Below the pieces are notes generated by a model. That model had not been told where the DNA came from. It did no database searches and was given only the letters and a program-made list of their open reading frames with translations. Of a DNA stretch of 64,000 bases, positions 1-11,167 are shown piece after piece; positions within the stretch are counted from its first letter, which is position 1, and every line of letters begins with the position of its first letter. The translations under genes were made by a program, and so were the position numbers. The DNA is from Capsicum annuum. Taxonomy: Eukaryota > Streptophyta > Magnoliopsida > Solanales > Solanaceae. The stretch covers positions 216,552,114-216,616,113 of the forward strand of contig NC_061115.1 in assembly GCF_002878395.1 (NCBI RefSeq), given 5' to 3'.

Positions 1-1570
1 TATCATGTGGCTCTCTCTCGGCCGTCTCTCCATCTTGAGTCTCGGCCTCACTCTCATCACCCTCAATATTCACTTCTTCACCAAGGAAATACAATCTACC
101 TTCTGTTAGGATTACATTGCTTCGGTTAGGGAATTCATTGGCTTTATGTCCCCAACCTTGGCACTTAAAGAATTGGAACCCTTTAGGATTAGGATACTTG
201 TGAACTTCTTGCCTCGCAGGGATTTTGTGGACTGTTTTGGGCTCGGGCAGCCTAGTGTGGCGGGTTGGTCCTTGTTTTTGCGCCAACCCAAAAAGGATTG
301 AACCATATCCTTGCCCTTCGACCAACCCAAGGTTGATTTTCACTTTGATTTAAATGAAGACCTCTCTTTAAGTTCCCTTTCAATCTCAAGATCCGCTTGG
401 AAAATACCTTCGACAATATCAAACTTGTGAATTGTCAAATGAGTGGAGACCTCTTTGTTCAACCCAGACTTGAACCGAATGATGTCATGACTAATTTGTT
501 CCCCACGATGATCAAGTTTCAACATGAGTTGTTGAAACTTATCGTAATATACCATAACACTTCGATTTGCTTGCCGCAAGTTGTACAATCTAGCAAGCAA
601 CTCATGATGATGGCTTTTGGGAAGATAACATTACCTTATTAGGTACCTCAACCAAAACCATTGTGGTGGTTGCCCCTCTACCAAATTGTTGCCGAGCCAC
701 TTGAAGTATTCCCACCAAGTGTTAGCATAGCCTTCAAAATGAGCTATGGCATAACAACTCTTCTTCTCTTCCGAGATATCATTCACCTGAAACACTTTAT
801 CAGAAACTGACTCCTAAGCAAGATATACCTTGGGGTCACTATCACCCTTAATGATATGTAGGCTTAATTTGATGGTATTGATGCCTACGTCTCTCTCTTG
901 GTATCGATTTCCCCTTTCTCCATACCCTCGGTATATTTTTGGATCCATACGCCCCCCTCTTATCTCCTCCTCTCTTATTTAAGAATCATCAAAGGCTCTA
1001 TACCGTTCATAATCCTCTCTACCATATTTCTCAAAGTGGACGGGATTGTTTTGGACATTTGGAACTCGATTTGGAGGGATTGGATTTTGTGAAGGTGGTG
1101 ATCTTTGGTTTAGTGGGGCTTGGAAGGGTGGGTTTGGATTTAGTGGAGGTATTGGATGCCCAAGTCCCTCTTATGGAACTTGAGGAGTTTGGGAATGGGT
1201 TGGTCTATTGGAGTCTCGGTTTAGGGGGTTATGAGTGGTTTGGCTTGCGGCATTTAGTGGAGCTAGTGAAGGATTTGGCAATTGTGGCCATGTTTCGGGA
1301 GTAACGGTGGCAGAGGAATTTATATCATGTTCACTTGACGAACATGTCGAGGATTAGTATGTGAGAGTAACTTTGACTCTCCACTTGTTCTAACCTCCCA
1401 CTAATAGTCATCACTTCTCCCCTGATGGCTCCCACTTTCGTACTCAACCTTTCAAGAGTTCGGGTCATTGCCTCAAGAGTGACCCTCATATTTTCCATTT
1501 CATTAGAATCCATGGTTTGAGACGTGGTTCCCTCCATTTTCAAGGTATCACCTAAAAAAGAAACAAACAT
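1..1570 (-). pseudogene. Decayed retrotransposon gag
   Basis: Gag would package the element RNA in cytoplasmic particles. On the minus strand, an N-terminal coiled-coil-like segment starts near 1570 or 1537 (MEGTTSQTMDSNEMENM...) and contains LEAMTRTLERLSTKVG. A typical retrotransposon gag core follows at about 760-340, with HFEGYANTWWEY, then LARLYNLRQ and YYDKFQQLMLKL. Near 155-125 there is a zinc-knuckle relic, FFKCQGWGHKANEFPNR, in which the first and last cysteines are both replaced by F. An acidic tail reaches base 1. Between about 1330 and 840 the frame is broken by stops and shifts, so no intact protein can be made. It is a dead or non-autonomous copy. Confidence 0.75.
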
Positions 1571-2702
1571 GTTAGTTTAAAACCCCTCTCCTCACTCATA
1601 CTCTCTTGGTTCACTCACACTCAAGATCTACAAGTGTTGTAGATTGGCTAGTAACCTATGATTCCTTAAGGTATGAGTATGCTCTTGTCCGGAATGGATT
1701 CTTTTTTGAAACTCAAAGAATTTCCATCGGACTATTTTCAAGGATTTACCAACGTATTCAAACGACAAAAGCACACAAACAAATGATGACACGAATACAA
1801 GGCTTCAAAGGACGAACTGACAACCTAGTAGGAATGTACTAGCTTGCTAATGAGTTCTCAAGTCAATTAGAAGAAACTAAGAATCAATAATTAGAAATTG
1901 GAATATCCAAATTGAGCTTAATTAATGACGTGAACAGTGATTAAGGTGATGTGGCAGCATGGTATTGGTCATGGTCCATACATTTTGTTCATCAACTTGA
2001 AGCCTTAATCTTCACAATTTTTATAATGGATGACTTTGCTTTTGGAGGGAAAGTAAAGTCTTGTAACTTCTTTAAGTCCAATCTCAAATGGCAAGACTTG
2101 ACTTGTACCAATCTCGCAAAACAAGGTCCCTTAAAAGGTGGTAAAAGTTGTTGAAAAGTAGATGTCAAGACATGGAAGTGATGTGCTCAAGTCTTCTCAC
2201 AGACAACTTTACACTTTATCCTTCGACTTTTTTTGGATCTATTTTACTCTTTTTAGTGTTTAAGACATGAGTTGAAGAGAAGATCAAGATGAACACAACA
2301 ACAACACCTTCAAGAACACAAAAACAACACACCAACAATGGCAACTTTAACGTCCAAACACAAGCCACAACACACGGCCAACTTCATGAACAACAACAAG
2401 TCACTTATCATTAAGCTCAACTTTAGATCTAGACACCTTGTGTGTTGATGAGAAAGAAACCAACAAAAGAAACAAACTAAAGAAACCAACACAAGAAACA
2501 AACTAGACAAACAAAATTTTTGTAAATCTAACTACCAAATTTTGACCAAGAGAACAACACAACACAATTTTCTCGGCCAAGAACAAGATGGACAGATTTC
2601 TCTTTTTTTCTGAAATTTTTCAGATTTCAGGAATTTTATTTTATTTTTGTATTTTCTTAACTACCAAGCCCATGACTGATTTTGTTGGAACAAAATCAAC
2701 CA
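1571..2702 (-). other. Untranslated leader of the gypsy element
   Basis: Lies between the primer-binding site and gag on the minus strand. It is AAC/CAA-rich on the plus strand and has no convincing ORF. It shares blocks with the leader at about 16904-18170, which links the two elements. Confidence 0.55.
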
Positions 2703-2705
2703 CAA

Positions 2706-2717
2706 GATTTGATACCA
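2706..2717 (-). other. Primer-binding site, tRNA-Met type
   Basis: The minus strand reads TTTGGTATCAAATC just inside the LTR end. This is close to the common plant TGGTATCAGAGC site that pairs with initiator tRNA-Met. Confidence 0.7.
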
Positions 2718-2719
2718 AA

Positions 2720-3510
2720 TGATACAAAAATGAGTGTGTATCAAGAGAGTCAAGCCAACACAAGAGTAACAAGATGAACAACAACAATGCTAGTGAATCG
2801 AAATAGGCCACTCACGGCTTCACTAGACTTCAACGCTTCACTAGACTTCAAGGTTTACAAAAAAATGACAAGATGATAGAGATTACAAGATTACAATAAC
2901 AATAACAAGAGCAACAAAGTGGCAGCAACTATAGTGAATCAAAAATGGCCCCACACGGCTTCACTATATTACCACACAAACAACAAGATCACAAAGTGAA
3001 AGATAGTAACTTGACATACAATATTCAAGAATTTAAGAACCCTAACTACATGAAAGGACCCTAAGACTAAAGAATATTAACACTAAGTTCTTACTTGGAC
3101 CAAGAGGAACTCAATGACCTCAAGAACCTAGTTTCTAGCCAAGATATAACCCAAGTGTCACTCCACTTGGGAATTTTGGTTTTGAGCTTTTCCAATAGAA
3201 GAGAGAAGTTTAAAATATTACAAGTCTTGTGTTCTCAAAAATATCATGAATGAACTAACTAAAAAACTAGCCGTAATAAATGACTTATATAGTCAATTAC
3301 AAAGGAGAGACAAAAGACCAAAATACCCTTGACATTAAGTGGGTGGGCTTGGGGTGTTTTGGTGGGCCTCTTCACACTTTAATAAGTATAGGACCTTAGA
3401 TGGGCTCACAAGGGCCTCACACACGGCCAAGGATCTAAACAAGGCTTGGTCATTGCAACTCACGCACTTGACTTCCTATGAAATGTCACGAGCAAGGAAT
3501 TCCCGTATCA
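2720..3510 (-). repeat. 5' LTR of the left-edge gypsy element
   Basis: 791 bp. On the minus strand it begins TGATACGGGAATTCC and ends TATCA, directly before the primer site. The first five flanking bases beyond it (3511-3515) are CTCAC. The partner LTR is outside the window, so the TSD cannot be checked. Confidence 0.75.
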
Positions 3511-3669
3511 CTCACTATCCATGTGGAGTTAGTGTTCCTCATTAAAAACATTTACTAGTTCTATTAGTGAACTTTCCAATATAAGAGTACACTTTTCATT
3601 TTGGTTACTCTATTTCCCCCACTATTTTTTTCCTCCATTTTCCATTCACACACACATTGAACCCAACAT
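3511..3669. other. Short unassigned spacer
   Basis: I see no gene. Homology between the two epoxide hydrolase copies stops at its right edge, so this spacer sits where intron 3 and exon 4 of copy 1 should continue. Confidence 0.5.
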
Positions 3670-3786
3670 CTATGTTGCTAGGACTCTTTAGAAATGCTTC
3701 TGCATGCGTCAGATCCTCTAAAAACAGTTATTTTGGAGGATCCGACACAAGTGTGGCAACAGTTTTGAAGAGTCTAAGCAACATAG
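3670..3786. mobile_element. Fold-back MITE (CTATGTTGCT family), copy 1
   Basis: About 117 bp with terminal inverted repeats, CTATGTTGCTAGGACTCTTT at the left against AAGAGTCTAAGCAACATAG at the right, and GGATCC-type palindromic motifs in the middle. It lies in intron 3 of epoxide hydrolase copy 1. The related copy at 11048-11167 occupies the equivalent place in copy 2, so the insertion predates the duplication. Confidence 0.8.
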
Positions 3787-4789
3787 AATACGATAGTGTC
3801 CTGGAAACTTGAACTTCACAGTTTTCTAGAGTTCCTAGAGAGCATGATAATTTATATCGATCAATTAACTACGCATCGATTACGAATTAGTTAGGTTCTG
3901 TGGGGCTCCACAACATCGATTCCGCTCCTTTGAGTTTTGTTTCATTCTAATAAGGTCCAAGTAATTTGTCTTCTTAGACAAACTAAGGTATTTTTTTTAT
4001 AGTCTATTTAGCCAAAGTTTCAATATCACAGAAGGCGAGGAATGCTTACAAAGGAAGAGCTCGGTAATTGTTGACTGGACCAGTGAAACCAGTCTTCTCA
4101 AACTTGCTAGCATACTAATCCAACTCTTCCTCAGATAGCCAAGATGCAAGGGCAGCCGGCGCATCAGGGATAGCGTCAAGGCCTTTGCCTTTAGGAAAAT
4201 AAACTGGTGCAGGATCGCGGTATGTCAAAAGTTTCTTATGAAGAGCCTTAGCATCATATGGAGCAAATTCAGCTTCAATTTTGCCTGGTACCTGCAGGGT
4301 AAAACCATACTGAACTTCCTGCTGCTAAATTACCAATCAAAATTTAATGTCGGGAAACCTAAGGCCTTACAAACAAGGTGGTCTACGACCATTAGATCCC
4401 TGGAGAGAGAAGCAAACTCCAGTTTTTACCGCTAAATGACAAAACCAGGGGCGGACCCCAAATGAGTCTTGACTTTTCAACAACAAAAGCAAAAACGTAC
4501 TCTTCCAAGTCAAAATCAAAGTTGGGTAGACTAAGATGGAGTTTATTTTACGGTTAGTTTGTTGTTCCAAACATATCAATGAAGTATTTCCTCGACCTAC
4601 TTTTGTCTTTCAGATCATCTGCTTTGAATTTGCTTTACCTGGGCGTAATCTTTTGTTTATACATTTTACAAGGACTCGATATCACCAACATAATTTTGTT
4701 TATTTCTATTTTGATGTTTAATTTGAAAGATATCTAAAAGCAAGATAGGCTATTAAGTACATGTATATCACAGTGAATTTGTTACGACT

Positions 4790-4915
4790 ATCATAACACA
4801 AGCATTAGTGGCTGTTTTCATGGCTCGAACCAGTGACCTATAGGTCACACAGAGACAACTTGAGGTGCGGCCCTTCCCCGGAGTATTGTTTGCATCAATA
4901 AGAGTTATTGTCGTG
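4790..4915 (-). mobile_element. SINE head fragment in EH copy 1 intron 2
   Basis: The minus strand reads GTTGTCTCTGTGTGACCTAT, then a B-box-like GGTTCGAGCC. This is the tRNA-derived promoter of a plant SINE. A short piece of SINE body (GGCCCTTCCCCGG type) lies beside it. The fragment is truncated. Confidence 0.6.
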
Positions 4916-5580
4916 TGACCGAAAAAGCAAAATTAGTAGTAATAAAGAACACAATGTGCATTCTAAACCATTAAATCAAATGACTAGTAATAAAGAACAG
5001 GTATATGATGAACCTCTTGGTGAAAATCCTACCTCCGCCACAACCTGAATACCGTGTGCAAGGAGCGTTTAATGCACCGTGCTGCATTAAACTTGTAAAT
5101 ACCTATCAAACATAATTGACAAATTAAAAAGCACAGACAAGAATAACGAGAACCTGAAATCTCGGGATATAATGATCTTCCCCAGATAAAGTCTTAAACC
5201 CCTCCACCAAATTCATGTGTAGGTTCCTTTGTAAAAAATGGACACTCAAATTCACCAACGCCTTAATTTCGTCTGGCCTAAAAAGGCATAAATGCCAAGC
5301 AATTATGGCACCCCAGTCATGAGCAACAACAAACACGTTATCTTCGTTTGGAGCTGTGGCTTCAAGCAGTGCTACAAGATCACCCACAAGGTGAAAGATG
5401 GTGAACTTTGAAACTTCGTTAAAAGGTCCACCTGTAGTATCTCCATAACCCCTTAAGTCAGGCGCCACGGCTCGGTAGCCATGTTCGGCTAAGTAGACGA
5501 TTTGCTGGCGCCATGAGTACCTATTGCGGAAGATCAGGGGTTAACTAGCACATAGTCACACAATCAAAGCAAATAGAGAT

Positions 5581-5702
5581 AATGGTCAAAACCACATTTG
5601 ACTCATCACTTTTTCATGAGTTTCACACCTCAACTATCAGTTGTCCCACTTTTTACTGAGAACTAGCGAAAAAGCGATAGTTCAAATGTGCTTTTGGCCA
5701 TT
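5581..5702. mobile_element. Fold-back MITE in EH copy 1 intron 1
   Basis: 122 bp. The left end AATGGTCAAAACCACATTTGA is the inverted image of the right end TTCAAATGTGCTTTTGGCCATT. No coding capacity. The superfamily was not determined. Confidence 0.65.
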
Positions 5703-5900
5703 AACTCAAAAAAACTAATACAAGGATTTAACGAGGCTCAACCAAGTCTAGTCCTCGAGTCAAAAGCAGAAAAATGGTGGTTATTTAAGTATAAGAATAG
5801 CACAATCAAACAAATAGAGAAGAAGAACTAACACAAGGATTAACGAGGCTTGGACAAGCCAAGTCCCCGGGAAAAAAGAAGAGAGAGTTTTGTACTATAT

Positions 5901-6018
5901 AACAACAACAATATACCCACTATAATCCCACAAATGGAAGTCTAGGTAGGGTAAAGTGTACGCAAACCATACCTCTACCTCGTAGACATAGAGAAATTGT
6001 TTATGATGGACCCTCAGC
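5901..6018 (-). mobile_element. RTE/TS-type 3' tail fragment
   Basis: Starts with ACAACAACAATATACCCA on the plus strand, which is the reverse of a ...TATATTGTTGTTGT tail, and continues with a GTACGCAAACCATACCTCTACC motif. It matches the 3' end of the RTE LINE at 20880-21020. It is either a 5'-truncated LINE or a SINE that borrowed that tail. Confidence 0.6.
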
Positions 6019-6182
6019 TATCAAATTTTCTACTATGAATGAGAATAACTGTAGTATGACCAAATAAGAATCCTCTATTGCAATCTCCTTATACAAATGT
6101 CAACACATGTTTCAAATAAACATGAGAATGTTTTCTTTCTTAAACCTACAATGTAGGTTACTCAAACCTACTTAAAAAAAGG

Positions 6183-6345
6183 TAGGTCGGAACAGTAAAG
6201 CTCCCGCTTCGTGAGGGGTCCCGAAAAAGGCTAGACCACAAGTGTCTATTACACGCAGCCTTATTTTGCATTTCTGCAAGAGGTTGTTCCCACAGCTTGT
6301 ACACGTGACCTCCTGATCACATGAAAACAACTTTACCAGTTACTA
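6183..6345 (-). mobile_element. Au-type SINE in EH copy 1 intron 1
   Basis: On the minus strand: an A-box region (GTAACTGGTAAAGTTG), a GTGATCAGGAGGTCACGTG block, then AACAACCTCTTGCAGAAATG, AATAAGGCTGCGTGTAATAG and GAAGCGGGAGCTT. This order is that of the angiosperm Au SINE family, whose transcripts come from RNA polymerase III and move with LINE machinery. Confidence 0.75.
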
Positions 6346-6703
6346 CCAGACACTTTTCCTAAAACTTCTAGTAGAAAATGTAACATAATTGGGATTTACA
6401 AAAGTCAAGATTCAAGAAAACAATACCAGAGCTCAGGGAAACCATGTATGAAGAGGATTGTTGGACCTTCGCTTAATTCTGCTACATGCATATTTATGCC
6501 ATTCGCAACTACCATTTTGTGCTCTATCTTCTCCATTTTGCTTCTCCTTTTTTCAATTCTGTATTCTCTTTTTCTGAGTGATCAATCTGGGGGGTTTTAT
6601 ATTAGCTTATTACTCCAACGTTCCGCATGTTGACTTGACACCCCCCTAAAAAAATTTAATTAGAGTTGTATTTTACTAAACTAACATGTTTTGAAACTAA
6701 AGG

Positions 6704-7360
6704 AAAGCCTTAGAGTAACTAGTAAAGTTGTTGCTATGTGACCCGGCGGTTACGGGGTCAAGCTTTTGAAACAACTTCTGTCAGAAATACAAGGTAATAC
6801 TGTGTACAGTACACCCTAATGGTGGGGCCCTTTCTCGGACCATGCGCATGACAGGACGGTTCAAGCCTCGGAAACAATCTCTGGCAGAAATATAAGGTAA
6901 GACTACGTAAAAATACACCCTTGTGGTGTAGCCCTTCCCCGGACCTACACTCTTGTGGTGTGCCCTTCCTCGAACCATACACATGGCGAGAGGATTCAAG
7001 CCTTGAAAACAACCTCTGCCAGAAATGCAAGGTAAGACTGCATACAAGTACATCCTTGCAGTGGGGCCCTTCGCTAGACCTACATCCTCATGGTGGGCAT
7101 TCCTCGATTCATGTGCATGGCAGGAGGATTCAAGCTTTGGAAACAACCTCTGACACAAATACAAGGTAAAACTGCGTACAAATCCCGAACCTACACCCTT
7201 GTGGTGGGGTCTTTCCTCGAACCATGCGCATGGCGGGAGGATTCAAACCTTGGAAATAACCTTTGGAAGAAATACAACATAAGATTAAGTACAATACAAC
7301 GTTGTGGTGGACCCTTCTCCGGACTATGCACATAGCAGGAGTTTTATTACACCGGACTAC
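6704..7360 (+). mobile_element. Au-like SINE with its body repeated about five times
   Basis: The head is at 6704-6767, with GAGTAACTAGTAAAGTTG and a B-box-like GGGGTCAAGC. The usual tail (GCACATAGCAGGAGTTTTATTACACCGG) is at about 7325-7355. Between them the body unit starting GAAACAACCTCTG.CAGAAAT recurs at 6768, 6871, 7005, 7140 and 7253, with spacings of 103, 134, 135 and 113 bp. Each unit carries AAGGTAAGACTGCGTAC-like and CCTTGTGGTG-like blocks. A normal Au SINE has one body unit. Confidence 0.75.
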
Positions 7361-7646
7361 TCCATTTTTAAACATGTTTTAAAACTAAACTCTAAGTTTG
7401 ACTACTGCTATTACTTTATATACATCCTTTGTCCATCTTTATATATTCATGTTACTAAAAATAGATGTATAATAATACTTATCCAGTTTAAAAGATCAAT
7501 GGATAATTTACCCATTTGTACCCATTTATCCTTTGATAATAAATACTCTATATTAATTATCTAATACATTTTTTAAAATATTAAATTTTATATTCAAAGA
7601 ATGATATAGTAAAATTACTTCTATTATCTATTATCTTCTAGAATGA
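7361..7646. other. AT-rich intergenic DNA
   Basis: I see no gene, repeat or RNA here. Confidence 0.4.
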
Positions 7647-7651
7647 ACGAG

Positions 7652-8603
7652 TGTAGACATCTAAAATTTTTAGGACTCTTCAAGAAGAATCCAAATTCTG
7701 GTAAAGTTCTAGAAGTCTACTTTACCCTAAATCTCGCCTATTTAAAGGGTAACATATTCCCTGAAACAGGCATCTTGAATATCCCATAAACTGATGGGTA
7801 TTAGTAAAAAGCTTAGGATCTCCAATGGATCTCCAATATCCCACAAAATCATGGGATAATCATCCTATGTTCGAGAAATACGCCATTAACGGCCTTCGAA
7901 TTACGGAGAAAATCGAGAGAAGAATCAAAGGAAGAACAGATTTGTAACCACCTCGTTTATCAATAAAATTGTTGTTTCTTCATATTTTTATTTGTGGTTG
8001 AAATTTACTTTCCATGAAATAAATTATGTTCGGAAATAAATTGACTCACCCAATGGGACCAAATCTGTCATTCATCTCCTCTCATAATCAGATCTGCAAA
8101 TCTATAGCCGCCGCATAAAAATGGAAGATCTATTCGTATTTCAAGATACTTCGACAAGCGTTGAAGTAGGAGGCATTTGTAGACATCTAAAATTTGTGGG
8201 AGTAAGAATTCAAATTTTGTTAGAGTCATAGGAAGCTACTTTACCTTAAATCCCGCCTATTTAGGGTAACATATTCCCTGAAAGGCATCTTGAATATCCC
8301 ATAACTATAAACTAATGGTTATTCATAAAAAGATCAGAATTCCAATATCCCACAAAATCATCTTGAATATCCCATAAACTAATAGGTATTCGTAAAAAGA
8401 TCGGGAACTCAAATATTTCACAAAATCATTGGATGATCATTCTATGTCCGAGAAATACTCCACTAATGGTCTTCGAATTACGGAGAAAATAGAGAGAAGA
8501 ATTAAAGGAGGAACCACTCGTTTATCAATAAAATTGTTGTTTCTTCATATTTTTATTTGTGGTTGAAGTTTACTTTTCATAAAATAAATAATTTTCGGAA
8601 ACA
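7652..8603 (+). mobile_element. TRIM-like miniature LTR retrotransposon
   Basis: Two diverged direct repeats, 7652-8038 (387 bp) and 8178-8603 (426 bp), both start TGTAGACATCTAAAATTT. The second ends TTCGGAAACA, the first TTCGGAAATA. The internal region is only 139 bp. A purine-rich tract, GAAGTAGGAGGCA, sits just before the second LTR, as a polypurine tract should. The five bases before the first LTR (7647-7651) and after the second (8604-8608) are both ACGAG, a clear TSD. No protein is encoded, so it would need enzymes in trans. The primer site is not recognisable. The second LTR is longer because of an extra CATCTTGAATATCCCATAAAC segment. Confidence 0.85.
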
Positions 8604-9306
8604 ACGAGTAAAATGAAATATTTATTTTTATTATAAAGGCCAAGTAACATAAAGGAGAGAAAATATTATGTGTAGCTGAGGCAGTATTGTCAATTTCACT
8701 ATTTGACTTTTTAGTTTATTATCACTGATAGAGCATCAACATACTTCCAAGTTCTAAAAAGGATCAATACATTGAAATCAAACTAAGGCTTGTTCCGGTA
8801 AAATATTTGAATATATAATAAAGTGTTTTTATTAGATATTTTAAATTTAAATTCTGAAAAAAGTTTTCATGCGTATTCTTAAGCCTCCATTATATTAATA
8901 AAATAACTATTTAAAATATGTCATCTCTTTCAATTATACATATTATTCTCCTTAAGTCGCAAAATTAATCACGTTTGTTTCAGTTGAGGGTGAATTTTAT
9001 ATGTAGTTAACTTGGATCGTTGAGATTATACCCAAAAACTCGTTTAATATTTAAGTTGAAAGTGTCTAACTTTAGGTGCTAAATTAAAAATATATCGTAA
9101 TTTAATTATCAATATTAATTTACTGACAAATTTAGGAAATTTTCGATGTTCCCCTTTCATGATGCAAATCTTTTGCACTAGAAAAGTCCAAAAGTGTCAA
9201 CAATGTCTGGAGCTTCACATGGTGTTTGGCCTACACTGATGAAACAATAATAATGCTTCAAGTTTTAATAAACGGAATAGGGACAAATTTCGAATTATGA
9301 TAATTG

Positions 9307-9309
<3 letters not shown>
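8604..9309. repeat. Intergenic DNA with dispersed repeat copy R1 (about 8767-9133)
   Basis: No gene. From AAATCAAACTAAGGCTTGTT to about 9133 it is a diverged copy of 9779-10175, both containing blocks like TTTATATGTAGTTAACTTGG and TTGAGAT. The nature of the repeat is unknown. Confidence 0.5.

Positions 9310-9351
<42 letters not shown>
9310..9351. repeat. (TA)n microsatellite
   Basis: About 20 uninterrupted AT dinucleotides (9311-9350). Likely polymorphic. Confidence 0.95.
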
Positions 9352-9352
<1 letters not shown>

Positions 9353-9382
9353 CGTATTATTTTATTAATATTAGGGGCATAT

Positions 9383-9705
9383 CAGGGGCGGCTCAATAAA
9401 TTTAGTAGCCTTAAGTCAACTCTTAAGAAAATATTCAAATACATTCAATAAAAGTAGCTTTTGTCTGCACCTCGTACGTGTATGTGCATCTTTTGAGACG
9501 TGCGCGCATTTAATGTGTATTTCGTGTGCCATAAGTACATGTTGTTACCAATTGATAAAAATATTTTTGAATCACATTGATATTATTGTTAAATATGTGC
9601 GTGTATACTATCATTGTGAATTATTTTCTAGCTTAAAAATGGTGGCTTCATAAAAGTTGAGACCTCAACTCATTGCTTTAGCCGCTTTATGTCGAGCCGG
9701 TCCTG
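9383..9705. mobile_element. hAT-like MITE, copy 1
   Basis: 323 bp, starting CAGGGGCGGCTCAA and ending TCGAGCCGGTCCTG, which are inverted relative to each other. Flanking octamers are GGGCATAT and GGATACAT (five of eight match), so any TSD has decayed. A better-preserved relative is at 59148-59469. Confidence 0.7.
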
Positions 9706-10620
9706 GGATACATGTGTATTCAAAGTATGACAGAGGACATATACATTTCATTTATCATAGTTTGAGGTATATTCGATTACATGAAATCAAACTAAGGCTT
9801 GTTCCGATTAAATATCTGAATGTATGATAAAGTATTTCTATTAAATATTTGTATAATATAAATTTTGAGAAAGCTTCTATGCGTATTTTTAAGCGTCCAT
9901 TTCGTTGATAAAATAATTAATTAGAATATGTCACCTTCTTTAATTATACATACTAATCCCAACTAATCGTAAAACTAACCATGCATCTTCAATTGAGGTT
10001 GATGTGTATAAGAAAAAAGGTGAGATATTTTATGTAGTTGCTTTAGATGGTTGAGACCACGAAAACTTTTTCAAAATTTGAGTTGAAAATATCTAATAAT
10101 TAAGAACATTTATTTAGGTCCTAAATTAGAAACATGTTGATAATTTGAGTGTCGAAATTAATTTACTAGATAAATTTTATATGTAGTTAACTTGAATGGT
10201 TGAGATCACACATAAATATTTTTTCAAATTTTGAGCTGAAATGTCCAATAAGATACATGAAATCAAACATACTTAATATCTTTACAACAATAGTAAAATT
10301 TCATAAGTGAGGTCTGATGAGCATGAGGGTAAAGTGTACCGTGTACGCAGACTTTACCACTACTTGTTTTAGCAACGATTATTATGATGGCTAAAAAGGA
10401 CCATCAATTCACCTTAAGAGCACTCTTTTATAGCATAAAAAGTAATAACCATAAGAACAATCACTTAGAAAGTTATTATTAGAAGAGTTATCAAAGTAAC
10501 TCAAAACAAGTACAATCAAGCACAACACACTTTCTATACATCTGTCTCCATCGATCCAATCAAAGACGTCCATGCCATAGAGAGTCAGACTCGACTTGTG
10601 GTAGTGAGAAAAGAGTAAGT
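9706..10620. repeat. Intergenic DNA with dispersed repeat copy R2 (about 9779-10260)
   Basis: No gene. It is a diverged copy of R1. A second partial copy of the TTTATATGTAGTTAACTTG block lies at about 10167-10230. At 10325-10365 a GGTAAAGTGTACCGTGTACGC motif recalls the RTE/SINE tail. The last 70 bp are the 3' flank of EH copy 2. Confidence 0.45.
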
Positions 10621-11047
10621 TTAGAACTTCTGAATGAAGTCATAGATGTGCTTGTTAATCTCATCTGGTTTTTCTTGGTTGACAAAGTGAGCTGCACCTT
10701 CCACAACCACAACTTCCTCCAACAATGGAACGTCTTTCTTAAATCCGCCATTGTGTATGTACTCTTTAGCACCCGGTATATGATAAACCAAGTCAAATTC
10801 ACCAACGATAAACTTGGTCGGAACTTTAACTTGAGCCCCAGTCCATGGTGCTGTGAGTTCCCAGTCTCTGCATTTCATAAGACACAGAACTTTAGGATGT
10901 ATGTAAAGTTTCGGGCAACTCCAGACTTCAAATCCCAAATATATATATACGTCAAAAATGACATTTTCTTGACTAAAGATACTAAGCCTTGCTAGCGTCC
11001 ATGTATGAAGAAGTTGATCAAGATAGTCTAAAAGCAACTAATAGAAT

Positions 11048-11167
11048 CTATGTTGCTCGGACTCGTTTGAAATGCTTCTGGATGCGTGTCGGATCCTCCA
11101 AAAACAGTGCATTTTGGTGGATCCGGCACAAGTGTGGCACCAGTTTTGAAGAGCCTGAGCAACATAG
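11048..11167. mobile_element. Fold-back MITE (CTATGTTGCT family), copy 2
   Basis: 120 bp with ends CTATGTTGCTCGGACTCGTT and GAGCCTGAGCAACATAG. It lies in intron 3 of EH copy 2, with the same right flank as the copy at 3670-3786 (TACGATAG, then a GAACTTCACA block). Confidence 0.85.

Larger units (their letters stand above)
1..3510 (-). mobile_element. Ty3/gypsy LTR retrotransposon, 5' part, running off the left edge
   Basis: On the minus strand the order is LTR (3510 down to 2720), primer-binding site, a leader of about 1.1 kb, then decayed gag reading towards base 1. Pol and the 3' LTR lie outside the window. The LTR runs TGATACGGGA...TATCA. The leader resembles that of the element at 16154-20481: both share a block reading like CTGAAATCTGAAAA followed by AAATCTGTCCAT and TTGGCC, so the two probably belong to one autonomous/non-autonomous family. 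The gypsy assignment rests on the gag type and is inferred, because integrase order cannot be seen. Confidence 0.8.
4050..6536 (-). pseudogene. Soluble epoxide hydrolase pseudogene, copy 1 (exons 1-3; last exon lost)
   Basis: The family hydrolyses epoxides to diols with an alpha/beta-hydrolase fold. Exons on the minus strand are 6536-6427 (110 bp), 5520-5154 (367 bp) and 4291-4050 (242 bp). Both introns have GT-AG ends and codons join correctly across them. Exon 1 gives MEKIEHKMVVANGINMHVAE and the oxyanion motif HGFPELW with Glu35. Exon 2 carries VAHDWGA with nucleophile Asp105, and HYIPRFQ with Tyr154. Exon 3 has KTGFTGPVNNYRALPL but an in-frame TAG in EEELD*YASK. A donor GTAAGC follows exon 3, yet the final exon with the catalytic Asp265 and His300 is absent, and homology with copy 2 ends at the MITE at 3670. 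Residue numbers follow potato StEH1. Intron 1 holds a MITE, an RTE tail and a SINE. The gene is certainly non-functional. Confidence 0.9.

Noticed and set aside
939..1304. 121-codon open frame on the plus strand
   Set aside because: It is antisense to decayed gag and has no recognisable motif.
4790..4870. tRNA gene suggested by a GGTTCGAGCC-like box
   Set aside because: The cloverleaf does not fold; the A and B boxes belong to a tRNA-derived SINE head.
6758..7375. Overlapping open frames on both strands with repeated peptide motifs
   Set aside because: They are translations of the multiplied SINE body, which has a length that keeps frames open by chance. There is no independent gene evidence.
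8767..10260. R1/R2 repeats as LTRs of one element
   Set aside because: No TG...CA ends, primer site or shared TSD could be found, and the copies differ in internal order.
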